Shown here one piece after another: positions 11,178 to 19,958 of a stretch of DNA of 64,000 nt. The stretch is from the NCBI GenBank assembly GCA_029834535.1, contig JAQMWT010000498.1, positions 59,738-123,737 of the forward strand, given 5' to 3'. A program made the translations under genes and the position numbers. The stretch is from Chrysophaeum taylorii. Lineage: Eukaryota > Sar > Pelagophyceae > Pelagomonadales > Pelagomonadaceae. The notes beneath the pieces are model-generated. The model saw only the letters and a list, made by a program, of their open reading frames with translations. It was not told the DNA's origin and searched no databases. Within the stretch, counting starts at the first letter, position 1. The number at the start of each line of letters is the position of its first letter.

Positions 11178-13460
11178 ATGTCGTCGAAGCGATGGTCCTC
11201 GGCGAATGTTCGGTTGAGGGAGCGGCGGAGCAGCTACGTCCAGCCAAAGGAGGTGGCAAAGAGAGTGCGCAAGACGTCCAAGTTCAACGTGGACCACGTG
11301 CCGCCCGAAACGTCCAAGGGCGGTGTGTTCACGGAACGTCTCGAGTCTGGTCAGATCGCGGCGTACGAGGTGGTGGTGCACGAGAAGCCGGTGGAGACGG
11401 CCGAGTGGCTTCACAGCATCCTGAGTGGCCACTTTGTGTTCGAGAGGGTGGACGAAGTTCACGTGGAGGACGTGGTCGGGGCGATGAGGCGAGTGGAGCT
11501 CGCGGCCGGGGACGCGCTTTTTCGAGCCGGCGACAAAAGCAGCGAGTTTTATGTCGTCGAGGAGGGGTCGGTGCAGGCCGGGGTGGTGTTCAACGAAGGC
11601 GAGACGCTGGGGGATGCGAGCCTGTTGGTCGACAGCGCAATGCGGCGGGTCGACGGACAGGCGCTGACGGACGTCGTTTTGTGGTCGTTGGATCGCGAGA
11701 CGTTCCGGTTGGCAGTCGCCTCCCTCTCTGAGAGCCGTGCCTCGATCGTGAAGCTCGCCCTGGAGCGCGTGCCGATCCTGCGGGACCTCGACTCGCGGCT
11801 CCTCGACCGCCTGAGCCGGCTCGTGAGCCTCGCGCGATACGCGCGCAACCAGCGAATCATCGCCAAAGGCGCTCCGGGGCGCGAGATGTTCGTGGTAGCC
11901 AGCGGGCGCGTCGCGTGTCGCGATGCCGACGGCGCTACGGGGGATTTGGTGCTTTCGGAGGGAGACCACTTTGGAGAGCGCGCTTTGCTGTACGACGAGC
12001 CGCGCGCGGCAAACGTCTACGCGCTCGACCCCGACACGCGGTGCTTCGTCGTCGCGAAGGCGGTCTTTCGCGCCCACCTCGGCCAGATTTCGGAGATTCT
12101 CGAGCACGACCACAAGCTCCGCATCCTCGACATTCTGTTTGCCGGGGTGCCTGCGGAACAGCAACAACTTGTCCTCCGGGTGGACCGCGACGCGCTCGCC
12201 CGCGCGACTAGCTTGGTAGCGTTTGGCGACGGCGAGGTGGTCGTCGAACGGGGCGAGCCCGCGGCCCACGTTCTCGTGGTCAAGTCGGGGACTCTCGAGA
12301 CCGAGGATGGCGAGGTTCTTGGTCGCGGCGCACACATCGGCCTCGAGGCCGCGCTCGCCAGCAGCAGCACGGCCGTCTCGTACCCGGCGACGGCGAGGGC
12401 CTCGGGAGATGTCGAGTGCTTCCGCTTCGCGGCGGCCGACCTCCAACACCCCGCGAAGCAAGATGCGGCGGCCCCTTCTACTACTCTCAAGGCGCGGTCC
12501 GTCGACGAATTCGAGCTGTTTCGGACGCTCGGGGTGGGCTCGTTCGGCCGAGTCAAACTCGCTCGCCACCGCGCGACGGGAACCGCGTGCGCGCTCAAAA
12601 TCCTCCGGAAAGGACTCGTCGTGGCGACCCGCCAGAAAGCGAACGTGAAATCCGAGAGAGAACTCCTCGTCGCGCTCAAACACCCGATGGTCGCGCGCTG
12701 CTTTGGGACATTTGCCGACGACGAGCGCTTGTACCTCGTCCTCGAGTTGCTGCGAGGGGGCGAGCTCGACGGACGGATGAACGAGACTCGGCTCGAGCCG
12801 CGGGATGTCGCCTTCTACGCGGCCAACATCGTCCTCGCCCTCGCCTACGTCCACTCGAAGCACGTCGTCTACAGGGATCTGAAACCCGACAACCTCATGG
12901 TCGATGCCACGACCGGGTACCTCAAACTCGTGGATTTTGGTTTTGCCAAAACCCTCGCCGCGACCGAGGTTACCTACACCATGTGCGGAACCCCCGAGTA
13001 CATCGCCCCCGAGGTCATCGCTGGCTCGGGCCACGGCAAGCCCGTCGATTACTGGTCCTTCGGCTGCGTTCTTTTCGAGATGCTTTCCGGCCGGACGCCT
13101 TTCGCGAGGAAACCCGGCGCCGCGCCCAACCACGTCTTGCTCTTCAAGGCGATCAAGAGCTCCGAAGTCCAGTTCCCGGACGACATCGATCCCAACGCCA
13201 AAGATCTTGTCGCCGCGTTGCTCGCCAAGGACTGGCACGACCGTGTCTTCGACATCAAGGCCCACCCCTACTTTCGCGCCGTGGACTGGACTCGCCTCGA
13301 ACGCCTCGACCCCGACGCGCCGCCCTGGAAGCCGCACCTTTCGCCAGACCCCTTCGACGACTCTAACTCCAACGAGGACGACGAGGAGGACTACGACGAG
13401 GACGAGGTGGAGGTTGACCCTGTCAGGGACAACTTCGACTATTGGAACGACGACGACTAA
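11178..13460 (+). CDS. Cyclic-nucleotide-regulated AGC protein kinase (PKG-type architecture)
   Basis: 760 aa, intronless, ATG at 11178. Three cyclic-nucleotide-binding (CNB) units lie at about residues 80-185, 195-310 and 315-435. Only the middle one has an intact phosphate-binding cassette, GDHFGERALLYDEPRAANVY. The kinase domain covers about 443-703: Gly loop GVGSFGRVKL, the Lys in CALKIL, catalytic YRDLKPDN, DFGFAK, TMCGTPEYIAPEV and the AGC tail ending NFDYW after an acidic stretch. Fused CNB plus kinase is the PKG layout. The cassette has Ala where PKGs use Thr/Ser to contact cGMP, so cAMP selectivity is possible. CNB1 (LGDASLL, no cassette Arg) and CNB3 (IGLEAAL) look unable to bind ligand normally. 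Confidence 0.9.
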   Translation: MSSKRWSSANVRLRERRSSYVQPKEVAKRVRKTSKFNVDHVPPETSKGGVFTERLESGQIAAYEVVVHEKPVETAEWLHSILSGHFVFERVDEVHVEDVVGAMRRVELAAGDALFRAGDKSSEFYVVEEGSVQAGVVFNEGETLGDASLLVDSAMRRVDGQALTDVVLWSLDRETFRLAVASLSESRASIVKLALERVPILRDLDSRLLDRLSRLVSLARYARNQRIIAKGAPGREMFVVASGRVACRDADGATGDLVLSEGDHFGERALLYDEPRAANVYALDPDTRCFVVAKAVFRAHLGQISEILEHDHKLRILDILFAGVPAEQQQLVLRVDRDALARATSLVAFGDGEVVVERGEPAAHVLVVKSGTLETEDGEVLGRGAHIGLEAALASSSTAVSYPATARASGDVECFRFAAADLQHPAKQDAAAPSTTLKARSVDEFELFRTLGVGSFGRVKLARHRATGTACALKILRKGLVVATRQKANVKSERELLVALKHPMVARCFGTFADDERLYLVLELLRGGELDGRMNETRLEPRDVAFYAANIVLALAYVHSKHVVYRDLKPDNLMVDATTGYLKLVDFGFAKTLAATEVTYTMCGTPEYIAPEVIAGSGHGKPVDYWSFGCVLFEMLSGRTPFARKPGAAPNHVLLFKAIKSSEVQFPDDIDPNAKDLVAALLAKDWHDRVFDIKAHPYFRAVDWTRLERLDPDAPPWKPHLSPDPFDDSNSNEDDEEDYDEDEVEVDPVRDNFDYWNDDD

Positions 13461-13527
13461 TAATGATAAACTTCTTCAAAAACCGGCTCGTTGAAGCTGT
13501 TGAAGGCGCCACGTAGCGAGTGGGATC

Positions 13528-13992
13528 ATGACGACGATGAGCTTTATTATCGTCGTGGCCACGGCGGCGGCCTTTTCTTCTTCTTCTTCTTCGATGCGGT
13601 CCCTCCCGAACCTGCGGCGGCAAAAGGGGGCGTCGCCGCGCATCTTGATGGAGGACTTTGGGCTGTTCCGCGACACGACGGAATTCTCCTTCAAAAAGTC
13701 CTGGGGCCAAGACGTTGTCATCTCGGAGGCCAGGATGGAGGCCTACCTCAACCAAAACGGCTACCGATACAAGCTCAACAAGACGCCCGACGAGCGCGAA
13801 GGCCAAAAACTCTTCGACTTTCCGCAATTATCCTTCAAGCTCGGACCCATCGACGTCAACATCGGGCCGCCAGAGGTCAACACGATTTGGGAGGCCTTTG
13901 GCTTCGACTCGGCGCGCAACGTCGAGATGATGACCACCACCACCGACGATCAGCAGGTCGACGACACTATCAAGCCCGTCTCCGTACGGTGA
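13528..13992 (+). CDS. Putative plastid-targeted protein of unknown function
   Basis: 154 aa. The N-terminus MTTMSFIIVVATAAAF followed by a Ser run fits a signal peptide ending in an A-x-A-F plastid cleavage context, and then a Ser/Arg-rich transit-like stretch (MRSLPNLRRQKG). The mature part, from about residue 40, is a compact domain with EFSFKKSWGQDVVISEARM, YLNQNGYRYKLNKTP, FPQLSFKLGPIDVNIGPPEV and WEAFGFD. There are no transmembrane segments. I do not recognise the family. A plastid role is inferred from the presequence alone. The (TTC) run at 13574-13593 encodes the Ser tract. Confidence 0.6.
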   Translation: MTTMSFIIVVATAAAFSSSSSSMRSLPNLRRQKGASPRILMEDFGLFRDTTEFSFKKSWGQDVVISEARMEAYLNQNGYRYKLNKTPDEREGQKLFDFPQLSFKLGPIDVNIGPPEVNTIWEAFGFDSARNVEMMTTTTDDQQVDDTIKPVSVR

Positions 13993-14235
13993 CATTAGGA
14001 GAAGACTCCTTTCTCAAAGAAGAAAAATAAGAAGACGCTCGAAGAAGACGACGCTCGAAGAAGACGCTCGAATCGATATCGTCCCCGAATATGGCAGTAT
14101 TGTTATTATTATTATTATACTCGGAGGACGAGACGTTGTGGTGGGGTGTTATCATGATTTGATTTGGCCCCCGACGCCGAAAAGGCCGTTGTGGTGGTCG
14201 TGACCACTGGTGGCAAGCAATCAAAAGACTATCTA

Positions 14236-15009
14236 TCACCAATCGAGGGGGCGACCGTCGCGGAAGAAACCGCCCGTAACGTCTGGCGGAGCCTCGAGGA
14301 CCGCCCAGAGGATGGAATTTGCTCCCTGCTCGACGGACCGCGCGGCCGACGGTCCGCCCATCGACGTGCGGCACCAACCGGGGCAGACAGCGTTGATTCT
14401 GAGATCGGGGTAGTCCCTCGCAGCGATTCTGGTGGCCGCGTTGAGCATGCCTTTGGTGACCTTGTAAGGAGCGACGTACTCGGACTTCATTGGATCGTCG
14501 GACCGGAACGAGATCGACGTCACGTCGTCGATCGTTTTCGCAGCTTCGAGGTCGCGCACGTACGACGGAGACAGCTCGTTGAGCATTCCATATCCAGAGC
14601 TCACGTTGACGACGCGCGCCCCGACGACGAGCGTCGCCGCCGCGAAGAGTGCCAAAGGTGACAGCACGTTGACGCGACGACTGGTCTCGAAGGCTTCGCG
14701 GGACCAAACGTCGAGGTACACGCCAGCGTTGTTGACGAGGACTGAGGCCGGCTCGGTGGTCACAGGGCCCACTTCACCTGCCAGGTCCATCACCACCGGT
14801 GCCACGCGCGCGGCCTCCCCGTGCGGACTCGCCGACACGAGAGCGTCGCTCGTCTTGCGGGCTTCGGACTCGCTCCGACAAACCGCGAGGACGCGGTACC
14901 CTTCGCGCGCCAACCCCAGAGCGACGCCGCGCCCCAACCCGCGATTCGCGCCAGTCACGATGGCCAGAGGCAGCGCCCCAGGTTTGGGAGAGACCAAGGT
15001 GGTGGGCAT
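14236..15009 (-). CDS. Short-chain dehydrogenase/reductase (carbonyl-reductase-like)
   Basis: 257 aa from the ATG at 15009; the open frame extends upstream but loses SDR similarity. The Rossmann start is AIVTGANRGLGRGVALGLA (TGxxxGxG). Next comes VLVNNAGVY (the NNAG motif). The catalytic Ser is in VVNVSSGYGML and the Tyr/Lys pair is in APYKVTKGMLNAATRI. INAVCPGWCRTSMGG is the PGW..T motif typical of carbonyl reductase (CBR1-type) SDRs, so NADPH-dependent carbonyl reduction is likely. The substrate cannot be read from sequence. It is divergent from the secreted HGxG protein with 115 bp between starts. Confidence 0.88.
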   Translation of the reverse strand: MPTTLVSPKPGALPLAIVTGANRGLGRGVALGLAREGYRVLAVCRSESEARKTSDALVSASPHGEAARVAPVVMDLAGEVGPVTTEPASVLVNNAGVYLDVWSREAFETSRRVNVLSPLALFAAATLVVGARVVNVSSGYGMLNELSPSYVRDLEAAKTIDDVTSISFRSDDPMKSEYVAPYKVTKGMLNAATRIAARDYPDLRINAVCPGWCRTSMGGPSAARSVEQGANSILWAVLEAPPDVTGGFFRDGRPLDW

Positions 15010-15124
15010 CTTGAATTCCTTACCCGCAGCACGGGCGGCAGTTTCAAGAACGCACACAGAATCAATTCTTCGGTTTTTGGAGGACAGACACCAAAAAAAA
15101 AAGAACCGGGCGATAGATAGTATT

Positions 15125-16510
15125 ATGATGCTGTTGTTGCTCGTGCTGGTGCGTGGCGTGGTGGCCGACTGGGAGCTGCCGCTGGTGGCGAGCATTCCAG
15201 CCGAAGCGGTCGATGAGTGCAAGGCGTTCGACTTCATTATGCACAAGGATCTGTGCACAGCGGCGAGCGCCATGGACTGGCTCAAGATGGCGAATGGCCG
15301 CCTCCACTTTTTCGAAGCCTACGCGCTTGGCGCGTACATGGCAGCTGTCTACAAACCGCTTCCGCTGGTTCGCCGGATTTTGGGTGTCCTGGACGGCCAC
15401 TTCCTCGAAGAGAAAGAACACCCGAGTCCACACCTGGCGTCGGTGGTCCACGGTGCGATCTGGCGGGCCGTGGCCACATACGAGCACACCACGGACAACA
15501 ATCTCATGGGCTATGCCTGGGAGCTGTGCGGTGGCCCGTCGGAAGTCAAGCACAGCGCGTTCCTCGCCGGGATCTGCGGACACGGCATCGGCCGCGGCGT
15601 CTTGCTGCGGAAGATGTGCACCGTAGACGGCACGTGCCTCGAGTGGAATCAGCTCCTCAACGCCGGCGTCTCCCTCGACGCCGTTAATAGCGCGGAGAGC
15701 GCGTGCGACGTATCACCGACTCGCGACATCGCGTACGAGTGTCAGTCGGGCGTCTGGAAGACCTACGTTGAGCACGTCCATCAAACGTTCGAGGACATGG
15801 GGGCGGGTGCGACGTCGCTGGTCGATCTTTCAAAGAGGATGGTCGCACACTGCGATTCGGCGCGCTACCCGCACATGTGCTTGACGTTCGTCGGCCGCAA
15901 GATCATATGGGGCAACCAAACCAAACAGGCGAGGCTGCTCGAAGAGGTCGGCTGTGGAACAAACACCTCGGGCATTGTCGCTGAGATTTGCGGTTTTAAC
16001 TTCGATAGCGGCGACGAGCACATGGGCCGAGCCTGCGCCTACGCGTGGGGCGGCTTGCTCGTCGAGCAGTCCGCTAACAACTGTCACGTCCGCGGCATGG
16101 ACCCAAACGCAGTGAGTCACGTCTGTCGGGGCCTTGGTTTTCGAAACGACGACGATGTCGACGTGGTCGAACCAATGGGCGTCCTTCGCTCTCTCACATG
16201 CATCCTCGGGATGCAAAAGTGGGAGTTGTCATCAGTGTCAGCCAACGTAGTCAAAATTCGAGCCAAACACCCGGAGGCCGAGGCTCAAGGCTGCCACCGG
16301 TTTTGCAACACGTTAAGGCAAGACCTTGACCCCAACATCCGCGCCGCCGTCGACCTCTGCAAAAACCGGGCAGTTTGCTACTCGATCGACGCATGGGATG
16401 CTTTGCCGGATGGCGTTTGGCTCGGTTCCGCGCCCGCAGACCTCCTCGACGCCAACCTCGAACTGAACGACATTCTCAGAAAGACGCCACTCCCCCCGGA
16501 CGTCATTTAG
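15125..16510 (+). CDS. Secreted protein with HGxG and Cys motifs, unknown function
   Basis: 461 aa from the ATG at 15125; upstream in-frame sequence is antisense to the SDR gene and is not credited. Residues 1-15 (MMLLLLVLVRGVVA) are a signal peptide. The body is rich in Cys, His and Trp, with repeated motif types: GICGHGIGRGVLL, YECQSGVWKTYVEHV, MCLTFVGRKIIWG and GRACAYAWGGLLVEQ. Alternating Cys/His-Gly motifs followed by C..G........E are reminiscent of a poorly characterised secreted family with HGxGHG signatures. I infer no enzyme activity. There is no C-terminal membrane anchor. Confidence 0.65.
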   Translation: MMLLLLVLVRGVVADWELPLVASIPAEAVDECKAFDFIMHKDLCTAASAMDWLKMANGRLHFFEAYALGAYMAAVYKPLPLVRRILGVLDGHFLEEKEHPSPHLASVVHGAIWRAVATYEHTTDNNLMGYAWELCGGPSEVKHSAFLAGICGHGIGRGVLLRKMCTVDGTCLEWNQLLNAGVSLDAVNSAESACDVSPTRDIAYECQSGVWKTYVEHVHQTFEDMGAGATSLVDLSKRMVAHCDSARYPHMCLTFVGRKIIWGNQTKQARLLEEVGCGTNTSGIVAEICGFNFDSGDEHMGRACAYAWGGLLVEQSANNCHVRGMDPNAVSHVCRGLGFRNDDDVDVVEPMGVLRSLTCILGMQKWELSSVSANVVKIRAKHPEAEAQGCHRFCNTLRQDLDPNIRAAVDLCKNRAVCYSIDAWDALPDGVWLGSAPADLLDANLELNDILRKTPLPPDVI

Positions 16511-16876
16511 CTGGGCGGCCTTGTTTGTTCGTAGTGGCCGCTAGGCATGAAGTGCTGCAGGTTTTTACTTTGTGGTTTTCCGCACGCGGCGACTTAATAA
16601 CACTACGCGCGTCATCTTACATTTATAAAATAAGAAAATCCGAGGACTGTGTTGTTGTCGTTGTTGTTGTTGTTGTCTGTTGGGTGGACGTGGTCGCATT
16701 GATCACGCTCTCATCAGCTTTCGAGATTGTGGCTAGACGCCCCCACCGACACCAGAGGAGGAGGGAGGGCCCAATCGACACAACCAAAAAAAAGGCGCGG
16801 CGCACACAATGAGGGTGGGGTGCATGGGTCGTCGTCGTCTTCTTCTTCTTCTTCTTCTTCTTCTTGGCGAGACTTA
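16511..16876. other. Intergenic, convergent, microsatellites
   Basis: 366 bp between converging 3' ends. It contains (GTT) repeats near 16648-16675 and a (TTC) run at 16838-16866. No gene was seen. Confidence 0.55.
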
Positions 16877-17420
16877 CTAGTTGTCCTTCTTTTTGATAAA
16901 CTTGGCTACAAGCGGCGTGAGTGCCACGGTGGGCGGAAAGCGGATAGGCCTACATCATATGATGAGAGTTGAGCAGAGGAGCACTCACGAAGCAGCCTTG
17001 TGCGCCGCGTAGGCGATAGCGGCGGTGCCAGCCTTCTCGGTCAAGCCGGTGGCGTCGATGTTGAGCTTTCCCAGGATTGCGGCAACGTCGACGCCGTTAT
17101 CCACGAGAACGTAGCACACCGAGAACGAGACGAGCGCGAGCGAGACGGACGTGATGAGGTAGGCCGCTCCGTATTGCTTGAGGAGCTCCTTGGCTTGCAC
17201 CCCCTTGCCGTCCGAGTCCCCAGAAAAGATCGAGAACAGCCCACCCTGCCTCACGTGCTCATTATTTTTTCAGACTTGAGCGCACCTCAAGTCCATATTT
17301 TCGAGTTGTTGCTTCCACTTCAGGGTCTAACTTGGCTGCTCTTCTTCGCGCGATGGTCGGCGAGGGCGTCTGGAAAGCCACGCACGCGGCGGCCAGGAAG
17401 ACGAGAAGCCTGATCATCAT
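16877..17420 (-). CDS. DUF1279 (FAM210-like) plastid membrane protein, three exons
   Basis: Reverse-strand exons 17286-17420, 16989-17245 and 16877-16949 give 154 aa. Introns are 40 nt (17246-17285, GTGCGC...GCAG) and 39 nt (16950-16988, GTGAGT...GTAG). The second intron restores the DUF1279 ending HKAASPIRFPPTVALTPLVA. The start MMIRLLVFLAAACVAFQTPS is a textbook signal peptide plus ACVAF plastid cleavage motif. The mature part has AKELLKQYGAAYLITSVSLA, a membrane segment ending VCYVLVDNGVDV, and TEKAGTAAIAYAAHKAAS. The family has plastid and mitochondrial members of unclear function; the presequence argues for plastid. Its start is 57 bp from the divergent SLC10A7-like gene. Confidence 0.85.
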
Positions 17421-17477
17421 CGCGATAAGATCTGAGGTGTCGCGACACAAACCTTACCCAAGGTGAAGAAGGGAGTC
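17421..17477. promoter_or_regulatory. 57-bp divergent promoter gap (DUF1279 / SLC10A7-like)
   Basis: Only 57 bp separate opposed ATGs at 17420 and 17478. The gap contains the palindrome GTGTCGCGACAC. Its promoter role is inferred from position. Confidence 0.35.
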
Positions 17478-18738
17478 ATGCGCCTTCGCAGGGGGTTGGC
17501 GTTGCTCGGCGCGTCGTCGATGGAAAAAAGCAGCAGGCGGCCTAACGTCGTCGTCGTCGCCGCCGGGAAGCCACCCCCGCAAGAAGTTGTCGGCAAGTGG
17601 CTCGACAAGAACTTTTTCTTGCTGGGCATGGCCGCCGCCGTTGCGGGCGCCGCCGTGGCCCCAAACCTCGGGCGCGACGGCAGCCTGCTCCGGCCCGAGC
17701 GCACCATTGGCACGTACGGCGTGGGCGTCGTGTTTCTCCTCTCGGGGCTCTCCCTCCGGCTGCGCGACCTCCGAGCGGCGGCGCTGGACGTGCGGCTCAA
17801 CGCGCTCACTCAACTCGCCTCGCTGGGCGCGATACCCCTCCTCGCGTACCCCGTCGTCCAGGCCGCGCGCCCCGTGCTGCGGCCCGGCCTCCTCAAGGGC
17901 GTCATGACGGCCGCGTGCCTTCCCACGACCGTCAACATGTGCGTCATCCTCACGCAATCGGCGGGCGGAAACGTCGCCGTCGCTCTGACCAACGCCGTCC
18001 TCGGGAACCTCGTCGGCGTCGTCGCCACGCCCGCGCTTTTGCTTCTGACGCTCGATCGGGCGGTCTCGCTCCCCTTCCGGACGGCCGTCTCGAAACTCGC
18101 CGCGAAAGTGCTGCTGCCCGTCGCGATAGGTCAAGCTCTGAGACGTACGCGGTTGCTCGAGCTCCAAGCGAGGCGAAAGAAGCTTTTCAAGCGAACGTTC
18201 GTCTGGTCACCTCGCGTCGACAACCATTCGCCGCCGCAGGTCCGAGGTCGTGTTGCTTCTGATCGTCTGGAACGCCTTCTGCACGTCCTTTTCGAGCGGC
18301 CTCGGCATTTCGGCCGCCGAGATCGCCGCGCTCGCCGTCGCGCTTCCCGCGCTCCACTGCGCGGCCCTGCTCGGCTTCCTCGTGCTCTTTTCCCGCGTCT
18401 TTCCCAAGCGCGACGCCGTCGCAGCCGCCTTCGTCGCTAGCCAGAAGACCCTCGCCTTCGGCCTTCCCCTCATCAAGACCATATTCGCGGACTCCCCCGA
18501 CCTCGCCGCCTACTGCGCCCCCATCATGATCCTCCACCCCGCCCAGTTGCTGATCGGCTCCGCCCTAGTCACGCGCCTCCAGCGCTATCTCAACAAACAA
18601 CCGCCACCCTATTGGATACGCCAATGCCGCCGCCGCCTCCGGAGGGAGGTTGGACGTTGCGCGCGGGGTGAATTCTTTTTTCGCGCGAAAGAAAGGGAGA
18701 TGTCGACGACGACGACGACGACGTCTCATAATAGATAA
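17478..18738 (+). CDS. SLC10A7-type (bile acid:sodium symporter family) membrane carrier
   Basis: Exons 17478-18196 and 18240-18738 give about 405 aa. The 43-nt intron (18197-18239, GTTCGT...CCGCAG) is needed to pass from LEL..RRKKLFKR to SEVVLLLIVWNAFCTSF, which continue each other in SLC10A7 homologues. The exact donor is less certain than the acceptor. About ten hydrophobic segments occur. Family motifs include FLLSGLSLRLRDL, TTVNMCVILTQSAGGNVAVAL, ASQKTLAFGLPLIKTIF and the terminal APIMILHPAQLLIGSAL. In animals SLC10A7 affects calcium and Golgi homeostasis; in bacteria the family is uncharacterised. A second ATG at 17520 could be used. The Arg/Thr-rich C-terminal 50 residues lack family support. 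Confidence 0.82.
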
Positions 18739-18912
18739 CATAGATTCCTTGAGGCTAGTATCGAAAACAAAAGTGGGACGACGAGAGGGAAAAGGGCCAA
18801 ATCGACGACGACGAACATTTGGATTTTTTCGTTCTAAATCGTCGTCGGGAAATCTCGTCGCCGCGCGGGCTTGAAACAACAACAGGTCGGGGAAACGACG
18901 ATCCCGCAAAAA

Positions 18913-19089
18913 CTAGGCGAAGCCGCCGTTCTCTTCGCACCACTGCATCAACTCCTTACGCAAATCGTCGGCGGATTTTCCAAAACCGTTAACTCGACCT
19001 TTTGCGAGCGACTTGAGCTTGGAGGGCTTGGCCTTCTCGATCGTCTCCTTCTTAAGAGGCTTTTTCGCGGTCTTATCCTTCTTGGCCAT
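18913..19089 (-). CDS. Small basic protein, unknown
   Basis: 58 aa from the ATG at 19089: MAKKDKTAKKPLKKETIEKA, a Lys-rich middle, then a more ordered tail DDLRKELMQWCEENGGFA. The frame is open further upstream, but that part contains Asn/Gln runs and no homology signal. A 5'-UTR intron is plausible (GTGCGT at about 19151 to GCGCAG at about 19102, roughly 50 nt). Lys-rich composition suggests a nuclear or ribosome-associated protein. I do not recognise the family. Confidence 0.45.
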   Translation of the reverse strand: MAKKDKTAKKPLKKETIEKAKPSKLKSLAKGRVNGFGKSADDLRKELMQWCEENGGFA

Positions 19090-19409
19090 GCTTGGAGCTC
19101 TAGCTGCGCGCACGACAAACGCGGTGTTTTTCGAGACACCAACGGCACGCACCTTGGGTCGGCGGCGGCGGATCACCTGTTGTTTGTTGTTGTTGTTGTG
19201 TTTGCAGAGGCGGTTGCTCTTTGTTACCGGTCCGCCACCCGGTTGTTTTAAAGTAGTGACTGCAACGACCAACGCAACAAGGTCCGTTAGGGTTCCAACG
19301 GTCCCAAGGATAGTGGTGGGCCTCTCGCGCGCGAAGATGTAGAGAGGAACCATCCATCCATCTTCACGGGGTGGTTGGTGGTGGTGGTGGCGCGCGCTGA
19401 AGCGTGACC

Positions 19410-19924
19410 ATGGTATCGTTCGCGGCGTCCTTGCTCGCATGCACGGGAATCATTTCGATGGGCTACTTTGCTGGGCGGGCCGAGCTCATCAGCGCGCACG
19501 GCAACGCTGCCCTCGGGGTGTTTCTCGGACGTTTTTCGCTGCCCGCACTCCTCTTCACCGAACTCGCCACGCTCTCGCTCGGCGAGATTGACACGGGGCT
19601 GCTCGTTTCGGTTCTCATCGCCAAAGTAGCCATGTTTTTCGGCGTGCTCGCGTGCACGCTCAGCTTCGACCACGGACCCGACGCGCGGAAGCTCGCGGGC
19701 GTCTCGGCGCTGCGCGCCATCTTCTGCACGCAGTCGAACGACTTTGCCCTCGGGTTGCCCGTGATGACCGCGCTCTTCAAGAACTCCCACCCCCACCTCG
19801 TTTCGATGCTCTACTTGCTCTCGCCAGTCTCTTTGCTCCTTCTCAACCCCATCGGGTTTCTCCTCATGGGGTACGCGTATTCGGCGCCTGGGGGTGCCGC
19901 CGAGGAGGTGCCGGCGAACCAAGC

Positions 19925-19958
<34 letters not shown>

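Noticed and set aside
10923-13337. 804-codon minus-strand frame opposite the cyclic-nucleotide kinase
   Set aside because: Antisense shadow; the plus strand carries every kinase motif.
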